A stretch of DNA of 64,000 nucleotides from contig NZ_BAFC01000007.1 in the NCBI RefSeq assembly GCF_000248055.1, forward strand, positions 1 through 64,000, read 5' to 3'. This document shows positions 27,855 through 35,374 of this stretch, piece after piece. The DNA is from Gordonia sputi NBRC 100414 (GTDB lineage Bacteria > Actinomycetota > Actinomycetes > Mycobacteriales > Mycobacteriaceae). Each line of letters starts with the position of its first letter. Position 1 is the stretch's first letter. A program made the translations under genes and the position numbers. The notes under the pieces are model-generated. The model saw only the letters and a program-made list of their open reading frames with translations, was not told the origin of the DNA and ran no database searches.

Positions 27855-29507
27855 ATGCCGAACATCTCACCTCGACCGTCACTGGCCGACCTCCGGATCG
27901 ATGGGGACACGACCCTGCACGCCGGCACCACCCGCCGACGCTTTCTCACCTGGGCGGGCGTCGCTGCCGGTATCGCAACGGTCCCAGCGCTGTTCACGAC
28001 CGACGCGGCGTCGGCTCCCCCGCCACGCCGTGGCAGTGACCTGTTCACGCTCGGTGTGGCATCAGGCGATCCGCTTCCAGACGGCGTGGTCCTGTGGACA
28101 CGGCTGGCCGCCGATCCGCTCGCCCGCGGCGGAGCAATGGGTCTGCTTCCGGTACCGGTCGAGTGGGAGATCGCCACCGACCACGGCATGAGGCATGTCG
28201 TCGCGCGCGGCGTCGAAGTGGCGACACCGGAGAACGGACACAGCGTGCACGCCGACGTACGCGGCCTACGGCCCGCGGCGGACTACTTCTACCGATTCCG
28301 TGCGGGCGGTTCCCTGTCGGCGATCGGGCGCACGCGTACCGCTCCGTCGCACGGAAGTCGGCTGAGTGCATTGACTTTCGCATTCGCCTCGTGCCAATCG
28401 TGGGCTGACGGGCACTACCCCGCATACGCCGATATGGCGGCGCACGCACCCGACGTCGTCTTCCATCTCGGCGACTACATCTATGAAAAGCCGATCCCGG
28501 TCGACGGCGGCCGACGAAAGACCGCCGCAACACCGGTGTCGGCGCACCGGGAGTGCGCGACGCTCGACGACTATCGCGATCGATATGCGCTCTACAAACT
28601 CGACCCCCATCTGCAGGCCGCGCACCGGGCGAGTCCGTTCATCACGATCTTCGACGACCACGAGGTCGACAACAACTGGGCCGCAGAGGTTCCCGAGGAC
28701 AATCAACCCATCCCCGAATTCCTCGCCCGGCGCGCCCAGGCGATGCGAGCGTGGTGGGAGAACACACCGGTGCGTGTCGCGCAGCGGCCTCGCCCCACGC
28801 CGACAGCCGACCTCTACGACCTGCGCGCCTACCGTCGGTTCAGCTATGGCGACCTCGTCGAGTTCAGCGTCCTCGACACCAGGACCTTCCGCAGCGATCA
28901 GGCCAACGGCGACAACGACACCGCGCATAATGCCGCGACCGCAGACCCCCGGCGCACCATCACCGGTGCCGCACAGGAGAAGTGGCTGCTCGACGGATTG
29001 GCCGCCAGCCGTGCCCGCTGGAACGTTCTCGCGCATCAGACCACCATCGCCGACCTCGCCCGCCGAAAGAACGGCGAGCGGGCGGTCAGTATGGACGGGT
29101 GGAGCGGCTACGAAGCCTCTCGCGCAAGGATTCTCGACGGCGCGCGTGAGCGCGGCGTGCACAACCTCGTCTCGATCGTCGGCGACATCCACCGCAACGT
29201 GGTCTCCGAGTTGCGCTCCACGTATTCGCGACCGTCCCCGACCGTCGGCGTCGAACTCGCGGGCACCTCGATCGCGTCTGGCGCAGACGGCGAGGACAGC
29301 GACGCCAGCGACAAACAACTCAAGGCAGCCTCACCCCACATCCGCTTCGGCAACGCTCAGCGCGGGTACGTTCTCAACAGACTGTCGGCCGACCGCTGGG
29401 AAGCGGACTATCGGGTGAGCGATTCGATTGCCGCGCCGGATGTTTCGCTGCACCGCCGGGCGCAGATCACCATCCCGTCCGGTCGGCCCGACATCGACGT
29501 GCTCTGA
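27855..29507 (+). CDS. phoD: PhoD-family alkaline phosphatase/phosphodiesterase, Tat-exported
   Basis: This 550-residue secreted enzyme starts with a twin-arginine signal (TTRRRFLTWAGVAAG near residue 26). The catalytic domain has VFHLGDYIYEK, TIFDDHEVDNNWA, a WNVLAHQT block and SIVGDIHRN, all metal-binding blocks of the PhoD family. It releases phosphate from phosphomono- and diesters outside the membrane. The ATG at 27855 is preceded by a weak GGGTGG site; an ATG at 27768 is an alternative. I do not see a clear PhoP box. It is divergent from the riboswitch-controlled operon. Confidence 0.9.
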   Translation: MPNISPRPSLADLRIDGDTTLHAGTTRRRFLTWAGVAAGIATVPALFTTDAASAPPPRRGSDLFTLGVASGDPLPDGVVLWTRLAADPLARGGAMGLLPVPVEWEIATDHGMRHVVARGVEVATPENGHSVHADVRGLRPAADYFYRFRAGGSLSAIGRTRTAPSHGSRLSALTFAFASCQSWADGHYPAYADMAAHAPDVVFHLGDYIYEKPIPVDGGRRKTAATPVSAHRECATLDDYRDRYALYKLDPHLQAAHRASPFITIFDDHEVDNNWAAEVPEDNQPIPEFLARRAQAMRAWWENTPVRVAQRPRPTPTADLYDLRAYRRFSYGDLVEFSVLDTRTFRSDQANGDNDTAHNAATADPRRTITGAAQEKWLLDGLAASRARWNVLAHQTTIADLARRKNGERAVSMDGWSGYEASRARILDGARERGVHNLVSIVGDIHRNVVSELRSTYSRPSPTVGVELAGTSIASGADGEDSDASDKQLKAASPHIRFGNAQRGYVLNRLSADRWEADYRVSDSIAAPDVSLHRRAQITIPSGRPDIDVL

Positions 29508-29525
29508 CCCGGCTGCTCTGCTCTG

Positions 29526-29562
29526 CTCTGCTCAGTGCGGAATCGTGCCGCTCTGAGCGGAA
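29526..29562. promoter_or_regulatory. Two tandem operators upstream of the clpP pair
   Basis: CTCTGC-TCAGT-GCGGAA (29526-29542) and TGCCGC-TCTGA-GCGGAA (29546-29562) are 17-bp imperfect palindromes exactly 20 bp apart. Both resemble the site TTCTGC-TCTGG-GCAGAA upstream of the regulator gene. They lie 40-75 bases before the first clpP start, and they are the likely binding sites for the ClgR/PopR-like protein. Confidence 0.7.
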
Positions 29563-29602
29563 CCGACGTGACCGATATCCGTCGGTCACCGACGATCGGT
29601 GC

Positions 29603-30220
29603 ATGACCGATGAACAACGACCACTGCCACTACGCAAGCGCACCGCGGAAAGCCTTTTCGGGCAACGCATCCTGACTCTCGACTCCGCACTCGACGACGA
29701 GATCGGCACGCAATTGTGCTCGCAACTCGTCATGCTCTCCGACGACGATCCCGTCGCCGACATCGCGCTCTGGATCAACTCTCCGGGCGGTTCGGTACCC
29801 GCGATGCTCGCGATCACCGACATCATGCGCTTGATTCCCAACGACGTGATCACCGTGAACCTCGGAATGGCCTACAGTGCAGGACAATTCCTGCTGTGCA
29901 GCGGCACCCGGGGCAAGCGGTTCATCACGCCGCATGCCAAAGTCCTGCTGCACCAGGGATCGGCGGGCATCGGCGGCTACGCACCCGACATCGAACTGCA
30001 GGCCGACGACCTGCGACACGTCCGCGACACCGTACTCACGATCATCGCTGAGCAGACCGGACACACCCGCGAAAAGATCTTCGACGACTCGCTACGCGAT
30101 CACGTCTTCACCGCCTCCGAGTCGGTCGACTACGGATTCGTCGACCACATCGTCACCGACATCGCACAGATACGACCGTTATCCCCTGCCGCAACGGGTT
30201 TCGAGGTGAGTCACGCATGA
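29603..30220 (+). CDS. Accessory ClpP protease subunit (first of pair)
   Basis: This 205-residue ClpP-family protein keeps the triad: Ser92 in [11 protein letters not shown], His117 in VLLHQG and Asp166 in LRDHVF, with the usual spacing of 25 and 49 residues. WINSPGGSV is the oxyanion-hole segment. It is less like housekeeping ClpP1/P2 and matches an accessory clpP3/clpP4-type operon as in Streptomyces. It overlaps the second clpP gene by ATGA. A mixed ring of the two products, docking to ClpX or ClpC, is expected. Confidence 0.88.
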   Translation: MTDEQRPLPLRKRTAESLFGQRILTLDSALDDEIGTQLCSQLVMLSDDDPVADIALWINSPGGSVPAMLAITDIMRLIPNDVITVNLGMAYSAGQFLLCSGTRGKRFITPHAKVLLHQGSAGIGGYAPDIELQADDLRHVRDTVLTIIAEQTGHTREKIFDDSLRDHVFTASESVDYGFVDHIVTDIAQIRPLSPAATGFEVSHA

Positions 30221-30819
30221 GCACATACACCATTCCCAACGTCATCACCCGTACTCCGCAGGGCGAGCGCGTCATGGATGTCTACAGTCGGCTGCTCGAC
30301 GACCGAATCCTCTACCTCGGAACCGAACTCGACGACGGCGTCGCCAATGCGCTCATCGCGCAGATCCTGCATCTCGACTCCGAGAACCCCGACATCCCCA
30401 TCGAGCTGTACATCAACTCTCCGGGCGCGTCGGTGACCGCAACCTTCGCACTCTACGACACCATGCAGTACTGCCATGCGCCGATCGCCACCACCTGTGT
30501 GGGACAAGCACTCTCGTCGACGGCACTACTGCTGGCCGCGGGCTCGCCGGGCCAGAGGTCGGTACTCCCCCACGCCAGGGTCCTGCTCCACCAGCCGTCG
30601 GGTCAGGGCCGCGGCACGATCCCGGATCTGATCCTCGCCGCCGAGGAGATCCTGCGCATCCGTGAGGAAATAGAACAGGCACTGAGTCGGCACACCGGGC
30701 GCGACATCGAGACGCTGCGTCACGACACCGACCGTGACCGCGTGCTGCGGGCAGATGAGATCGTCGAGTACGGACTCGCCGATCAGGTCATCGACACCAG
30801 GGCCACAGCGGCCCGGTGA
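30217..30819 (+). CDS. Accessory ClpP protease subunit (second of pair)
   Basis: This 200-residue ClpP-family protein keeps Ser100 ([11 protein letters not shown]), His125 (VLLHQPSG) and Asp174 (DTDRDRVL) at the usual spacings. The segment around the serine departs from the common GMAASMGA, which may alter peptide specificity. The loop YINSPGASV has Ala in place of the second usual Gly. The ATG at 30217 overlaps the first gene's stop, so the two subunits should be made in a fixed ratio. Confidence 0.9.
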   Translation: MSTYTIPNVITRTPQGERVMDVYSRLLDDRILYLGTELDDGVANALIAQILHLDSENPDIPIELYINSPGASVTATFALYDTMQYCHAPIATTCVGQALSSTALLLAAGSPGQRSVLPHARVLLHQPSGQGRGTIPDLILAAEEILRIREEIEQALSRHTGRDIETLRHDTDRDRVLRADEIVEYGLADQVIDTRATAAR

Positions 30820-30890
30820 TCGTCAGGCGCACGCTCGACGCGAGGGAGCGCCCAGTCGACGGTATTGAACGCTCGCTCGGCTGACGTCGG

Positions 30891-31307
30891 TCACGCCGCC
30901 AGCGCAACCGGGCCACGCATACGCGAGAGCGGCATGATCGGTTGCATTGCAGCAGGGGTCGAACCGGCGGGGATCGAACGCAGCGTGACCGGGACGCGGG
31001 ACGCGCCCGGCCTGCGTGCGGCGCCGAGAGCACTCTCGACGCGGGCGAGTTCGGCGGCGGCCTCGCGGGCCAGGTCGAGCAGGCTCAGCTCAACAGCTCC
31101 CGCGACGGCCGCAAGCAATTCCGACGATGCGTCCTTGCGTCCGCGTTCGATCTCCGACAGGTACTGACTCGAGACGCCCGCGCGACGCGCGGTCTCGACG
31201 AGTCGCTCGCCGCGCTCGTGGCGGCGGCGACGCAGCACACGCCCGGTGACCTCACGCCAGAGCGGCTCGGGCGCCGGCTGCGTATGCGAGTCGTTCCTCG
31301 ATGCCAT
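30891..31307 (-). CDS. ClgR/PopR-like XRE regulator with C-terminal ALAA
   Basis: This 138-residue protein has an XRE helix-turn-helix (VETARRAGVSSQYLSEIERGRKDASSELLAAV, residues 37-69), closely like ClgR. The C-terminus ends VALAA, an ssrA-like degron of the kind that makes Streptomyces ClgR and PopR substrates of Clp proteases. It converges on the clpP pair and shares operator-like sites with it. I infer an activator that is destroyed by the protease it induces. The ATG at 31307 has no strong ribosome binding site. Confidence 0.85.
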   Translation of the reverse strand: MASRNDSHTQPAPEPLWREVTGRVLRRRRHERGERLVETARRAGVSSQYLSEIERGRKDASSELLAAVAGAVELSLLDLAREAAAELARVESALGAARRPGASRVPVTLRSIPAGSTPAAMQPIMPLSRMRGPVALAA

Positions 31308-31348
31308 GCAACCGAGCGTAGGTCACCACTGCTGCGGGCAGCCGTCCC

Positions 31349-31365
31349 TTCTGCTCTGGGCAGAA
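31349..31365. promoter_or_regulatory. Operator upstream of the ClgR/PopR-like gene
   Basis: TTCTGC-TCTGG-GCAGAA is a perfect 6-bp inverted repeat around 5 bases, 42 bases before the regulator start. A further half site GCAGAA is at 31377-31382. It matches the sites before the clpP pair at 14 of 18 positions. It resembles the TTCTGCC/GGCAGAA sites I recall for PopR. Confidence 0.75.
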
Positions 31366-31396
31366 CGGCGACAACAGCAGAACGCGACCCTGCCCG

Positions 31397-32491
31397 TCAG
31401 CTGCGCGCGAGGTCGGCGAGGACGCGTGCGCTCGACTCCCAGTCCATGCACTTGTCGGTGACCGACTTGCCGTACACGAGCGGCTGGGCGTCGGGCGACT
31501 GCGCACCGGCCTCGAGGAAGCTCTCCAGCATCACACCGCTGATCAGCGGTGTGTGTCCCGCAGCGCGACGCGTCCGGATCGACGCCGCGATCTCGGCGGC
31601 GACCTGCGCCTGCCGGATGTGGTCCTTGCCGGAGTTGGCGTGGCTGCAGTCGATCATGACCCGTGCGGGCAGGCCCGCCTTGTCGAGTGCGGCAACCGCG
31701 GATGCCACGGACTCGTCGTCGAAGTTGGGTCCGGTGGTACCGCCACGCAGGATGATGTGGCAGTCCTCGTTGCCCGCCGACTCGACGAGCGCACCATGAC
31801 CGAAGTCGTCGATACCGAAGAAGACGTGTTGCGCGGCAGCGGCATTCACTCCGTCGATGGCGACCTGGACGTTGCCGTCAGTACCGTTCTTGAACCCGAT
31901 GGGCATCGACAGTCCGGATGCGAGCTGGCGATGCACCTGCGACTCCGTCGTCCGTGCACCGATGGCACCCCACGCGACGGCGTCGGCGATGTACTGCGGG
32001 CTCGTCGGCTCGAGGAACTCACATCCGACCGGGAGGCCGAGGTCGATGATGTCGAGCAGCAGCGACCGTGCCGTACGCAGACCACGCTCGACGTCGTAGG
32101 TGCCATCCATGCCGGGATCGTTGATGAGTCCCTTCCAGCCGACCGTGGTGCGCGGCTTCTCGAAGTAGACACGCATGACGATCTTCAAGCGGTCGGCGTA
32201 GTCGTCGGCAAGCGGTGCGAGGCGTCGCGCGTAGTCGAGCGCGGCGATCGGATCGTGCACCGAGCAGGGTCCGACGACGACGAGTAGACGGTCGTCTCGG
32301 CCGGCGAGGATGGCGGCGATCTCGTCGCGATCGGCCTGGACCCGAAGCGCTCGACGGGAGGTCAGCGGCAATTCGGCGCGGATGGTGTCCGGCGACGGGA
32401 TGGACCGGAAGGATCTGACCCGCCGATCGGAGGTGGAGGTCGATTCGGCCTCGTGAGCGGCAGTGGCGGCGAGATCCGGGAGGGTGGTCAC
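31397..32491 (-). CDS. aroF: 3-deoxy-7-phosphoheptulonate synthase, type I
   Basis: This 364-residue enzyme condenses phosphoenolpyruvate and erythrose 4-phosphate, the entry step to aromatic amino acids. Type I marks are VVGPCSVHDP, MRVYFEKPRTTVGWKG, GARTTESQVHRQLASG, FKNGTDGN and MIDCSHANSGKDH. It is closest to corynebacterial AroF. I chose the GTG at 32491, with GAAAGG upstream; an ATG at 32572 would directly abut the terminator T-run and lacks a binding site. An attenuator with an aromatic-rich leader peptide lies upstream (32576-32707). Feedback type (Tyr or Phe) cannot be read by eye. Confidence 0.93.
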   Translation of the reverse strand: MTTLPDLAATAAHEAESTSTSDRRVRSFRSIPSPDTIRAELPLTSRRALRVQADRDEIAAILAGRDDRLLVVVGPCSVHDPIAALDYARRLAPLADDYADRLKIVMRVYFEKPRTTVGWKGLINDPGMDGTYDVERGLRTARSLLLDIIDLGLPVGCEFLEPTSPQYIADAVAWGAIGARTTESQVHRQLASGLSMPIGFKNGTDGNVQVAIDGVNAAAAQHVFFGIDDFGHGALVESAGNEDCHIILRGGTTGPNFDDESVASAVAALDKAGLPARVMIDCSHANSGKDHIRQAQVAAEIAASIRTRRAAGHTPLISGVMLESFLEAGAQSPDAQPLVYGKSVTDKCMDWESSARVLADLARS

Positions 32492-32575
32492 TTCTGTGTT
32501 GCCTTTCGCGGGTGGTGGCCTGTCTTCTACGACTGGGACACCCGCTTGCTTGTCATCGGAGGCCCCTGACATGAG

Positions 32576-32602
32576 AAAAGCAGCGACCTTTCGGTCACTG
32601 CT
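32576..32602 (-). terminator. Intrinsic terminator of the aroF attenuator
   Basis: In the transcribed sense AGCAGTGACC-GAAA-GGTCGCTGCT forms a 10-bp stem (one G-U pair) followed at once by TTTT. It lies between the leader peptide and aroF, so transcription stops here unless the leader ribosome stalls. Confidence 0.88.
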
Positions 32603-32635
32603 CGGGCTCCGGGTTTATTGACGTGCGACGCAGAT

Positions 32636-32707
32636 TCAGCGCTTCATCGCAGGCTCACCCGGAGCCTCGATAAAGAATCGCCAATAGGCGCGTACGTTGC
32701 TGGTCAC
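32636..32707 (-). CDS. aroF leader peptide (Tyr-Trp-x-Phe-Phe)
   Basis: A GTG at 32707 opens a 23-residue peptide containing AYWRFF, with Tyr, Trp and two Phe codons within five positions. It ends at 32636, about 34 bases before the terminator stem. The segment GGCTCCGGGT inside its 3' half (32657-32666) is exactly complementary to ACCCGGAGCC (32605-32614) just before the terminator. This is the arrangement of ribosome-mediated attenuation: starvation for aromatic residues stalls the ribosome and changes pairing. Codon content and position make chance unlikely. Confidence 0.85.
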   Translation of the reverse strand: MTSNVRAYWRFFIEAPGEPAMKR

Positions 32708-32772
32708 GTTGGCGAGGTTAACACGATTACCCAGAATGGGCGAAGAGCGCCCGCTCGAGAACCCTCCCCGAC

Positions 32773-33228
32773 TCACGGATGCCCCCTGTCGATCAGCTGG
32801 CTCAGCACGATGATCGACTCGCTCCGGTCCACCGGGCCCGCCTGCCGGATGCGCTCGAGGGCGTGCTCGAGGTGGTGTACGTCGCGGGCCATCACACGCA
32901 GGATGGCATCGGCCTGGCCAGTGATGGTCGCGGCGCTGACCACCTCGTGTATCGGCTCCCATGCCGCGGTCAGTTCCTCCGGCGAGATGTTGCCTCGGCA
33001 GAACACCTGTACATAGGCCTCGGTGGTCCACTGCATCGCCGTCGAATCGATAACGGTCGTGAACCCTTTGATCACTCCCTCGTCGACCAGCCGATCGACC
33101 CGACGCTTGACCGCGGGCGCCGACAGACCGACCTCGTCGCCGATCTGTGCGTACGTCGCTCGCGCATCGCGAGCCAGACATTCGAGCACCTTCTCGTCGA
33201 GCTCGTCGATCTGACGCAACTTTTCCAC
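32773..33228 (-). CDS. Lrp/AsnC family transcriptional regulator
   Basis: This 151-residue protein has an N-terminal helix-turn-helix (ELDEKVLECLARDARATYAQIGDEVGLSAPAVKRRVDRL) and a C-terminal RAM-type amino-acid-binding domain. It is divergent from the amidinotransferase-ornithine aminotransferase gene, like Rv2324 next to Rv2323c-rocD in M. tuberculosis as I recall. It probably controls that gene in response to arginine or ornithine. A palindromic site lies between them (33251-33272). Confidence 0.92.
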   Translation of the reverse strand: MEKLRQIDELDEKVLECLARDARATYAQIGDEVGLSAPAVKRRVDRLVDEGVIKGFTTVIDSTAMQWTTEAYVQVFCRGNISPEELTAAWEPIHEVVSAATITGQADAILRVMARDVHHLEHALERIRQAGPVDRSESIIVLSQLIDRGHP

Positions 33229-33250
33229 CCTCTGCCACCCGTTAATAGAG

Positions 33251-33272
33251 ATTGCTTAATCAAATGCGCAAT
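33251..33272. promoter_or_regulatory. Lrp-type operator, ATTGC-N12-GCAAT
   Basis: ATTGC (33251-33255) and GCAAT (33268-33272) bracket an AT-rich centre, with further symmetric A and T positions inside. This fits Lrp/AsnC sites. It lies in the 88-base gap between the divergent regulator and fusion genes. Confidence 0.6.
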
Positions 33273-33316
33273 TCACGTCGATTGTTTGCGCTAGACGCTG
33301 ACGCTACCGTCGAATT

Positions 33317-35365
33317 ATGACGCTGACGAGTCCACGGTTTGCTGCGCTCACCGAACGCACCCCACGCACCCGCACCTATGCGATGACCCCTCCTTCCCAT
33401 TACACGGTCACCTACTCGATCAACCCGTGGATGGATCCGTCCGTCCCCGTCGACACAGAACTCGCCATGACGCAATGGGAGTCGTTGCGCGACATCTATC
33501 GATCCCTCGGCCATTCGGTCACACTCGTCGACGCCCAGCCGGGTCTGCCAGACATGGTCTATGCCGCCAACGGCGGACTCGTCGTCGACGGAAAGGCCGT
33601 GGCAGCACGGTTCCTGCACCCCGAGCGCGCGCCGGAAGGCGAGCACTACACGGCATGGTTACACACCTGCGGCGCCGACGCTGTGCATGAGACCGCCGGC
33701 GTACAGGAGGGCGAAGGCGACTTCCTCCTCGTCGGGCGTCGCATCCTGGCGGGGACCGGGTTCCGCACCCACCCCGATACCCACGCCGAAGTCGCGACGA
33801 TCACCGGACTTCCGGTCGTCAGCCTCGAACTGATCGATCCGCGCTTCTACCACCTCGACACGGCTCTGGGCGTGCTCGACGACGACACCATCGCCTACTT
33901 CCCCGACGCCTTCTCGACTGAGTCGCGCGCGGTTCTCGCCGACCTCTTTCCCGACGCGATCATCGCCACCGAGTCCGACGCCGTCGTCCTCGGACTCAAC
34001 CTCGTGTCCGACGGTCGCCACGTCGTGATGACCGACGCCGCACCGGGATTGGAGTCACGACTGCGCGACGCAGGCTACCTCCCGATCACCGTCGACCTCT
34101 CCGAACTCCTCAAAGGCGGCGGAGGAGTCAAGTGCTGCACATTAGAATTGCGGCTACCAGAGATGTCGGACGAGAAGACCATGCAACCGCTCACCGAACC
34201 CCATGTGGCACACGACTATTCACCCTTGCCGGTCACTGCGGCGACCGCCGAGGGAGCATGGATCACCGACGTCGACGGCAGGCGTTACCTCGACGCCCTC
34301 GGCGCCTACTCCGCGGTCAACTTCGGTCACCGCAATCCCGAGATCGTCGCGGCTGCGAAGGCACAACTCGATCGCGTCACGCTCACCAGTCGCGCATTCG
34401 GCTCCGACACCCTCGAACCGTTCTGCGCGGCGCTCGCCGAGCTGTGCGGCAAGGAGATGGTGCTGCCGATGAACACCGGCGCCGAGGCCGTCGAATCGGC
34501 ACTCAAGGTGGCCCGCAAGTGGGGGTACGACGTGAAAGGCGTTGCGCCGGGACACGCGACGATCATCGTGGCCGGCGGAAATTTCCACGGCCGCACGATC
34601 AGCATCGTGAGCTTCAGCGACGACGAGGACGCGCGCGGCGGATTCGGGCCATTCACACCGGGTTTCACGCGGGTGCCGTTCGGCGACGCCACCGCGCTGG
34701 CCGACACCATCGACGACACCACGGTCGCCGTGCTGATCGAACCGATCCAGGGTGAGGCCGGAATCATCGTCCCGCCCGACGACTACCTGCCCGAGGTCCG
34801 TCGACTCTGCACGGAGAACAACGTGCTGATGATCGCCGACGAAATCCAGTCGGGTCTCGGCCGGACAGGCACGACATTCGCATGTGAGCACTGGGGCGTG
34901 GTGCCCGACGTGTACACGCTCGGCAAGGCACTCGGTGGAGGCGTACTCCCGGTGTCGGCGGTGGTTGCCGACCGAGACGTGCTCGGAGTGCTCCACCCCG
35001 GACAGCACGGCTCGACGTTCGGTGGCAACCCGCTCGCCGCCGCCGTCGGACACACCGTTGTCCGCATGCTCGCCGACGGCACCTGGCAGGCTCGCGCAGC
35101 CGAACTCGGCGAACACCTGCACGCCCGCCTGCGCGAGTTCGTCGGTCACGGCGTCGTCGCCGTCCGCGGCAAGGGACTGTGGGCAGGCATCGACATCGAT
35201 CCCGCCCTCGGCACCGGCAAAGAGCTCTGCCTGCGTCTCGCCGAACGAGGTGTGCTGGCCAAGGACACCCACGGTTCGACGATCCGCCTCGCCCCACCGA
35301 TCGTCGTCACGCACGACGAGATCGACTGGCTCATCGAGCGATTCGCAGAGGCGCTGAAGGGCTGA
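33317..35365 (+). CDS. Amidinotransferase/arginine-hydrolase-like domain fused to ornithine aminotransferase
   Basis: This 682-residue protein joins two enzymes. Residues 1-280 are a DDAH/amidinotransferase-fold domain with Asn85 (VYAANGG), His179 (FYHLDTALG) and the catalytic cysteine at 273/274 (GGGGVKCC). Residues 283-682 are a PLP ornithine aminotransferase (VTLTSRAFGSDT, IIADEIQSGLGRTG, PLP lysine in TLGKALGGG). The first could turn arginine (or dimethylarginine) into citrulline or ornithine, and the second makes glutamate semialdehyde from ornithine. In related genomes these are separate neighbours. An internal ATG at 34163 could allow a second, RocD-only product. Regulation by the divergent Lrp protein is likely. 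Confidence 0.9.
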   Translation: MTLTSPRFAALTERTPRTRTYAMTPPSHYTVTYSINPWMDPSVPVDTELAMTQWESLRDIYRSLGHSVTLVDAQPGLPDMVYAANGGLVVDGKAVAARFLHPERAPEGEHYTAWLHTCGADAVHETAGVQEGEGDFLLVGRRILAGTGFRTHPDTHAEVATITGLPVVSLELIDPRFYHLDTALGVLDDDTIAYFPDAFSTESRAVLADLFPDAIIATESDAVVLGLNLVSDGRHVVMTDAAPGLESRLRDAGYLPITVDLSELLKGGGGVKCCTLELRLPEMSDEKTMQPLTEPHVAHDYSPLPVTAATAEGAWITDVDGRRYLDALGAYSAVNFGHRNPEIVAAAKAQLDRVTLTSRAFGSDTLEPFCAALAELCGKEMVLPMNTGAEAVESALKVARKWGYDVKGVAPGHATIIVAGGNFHGRTISIVSFSDDEDARGGFGPFTPGFTRVPFGDATALADTIDDTTVAVLIEPIQGEAGIIVPPDDYLPEVRRLCTENNVLMIADEIQSGLGRTGTTFACEHWGVVPDVYTLGKALGGGVLPVSAVVADRDVLGVLHPGQHGSTFGGNPLAAAVGHTVVRMLADGTWQARAAELGEHLHARLREFVGHGVVAVRGKGLWAGIDIDPALGTGKELCLRLAERGVLAKDTHGSTIRLAPPIVVTHDEIDWLIERFAEALKG

Positions 35366-35374
35366 GCCTGCTCG

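Noticed and set aside
34220-35314. A 364-codon leftward frame
   Set aside because: It is antisense to the ornithine aminotransferase domain, with no family motif.
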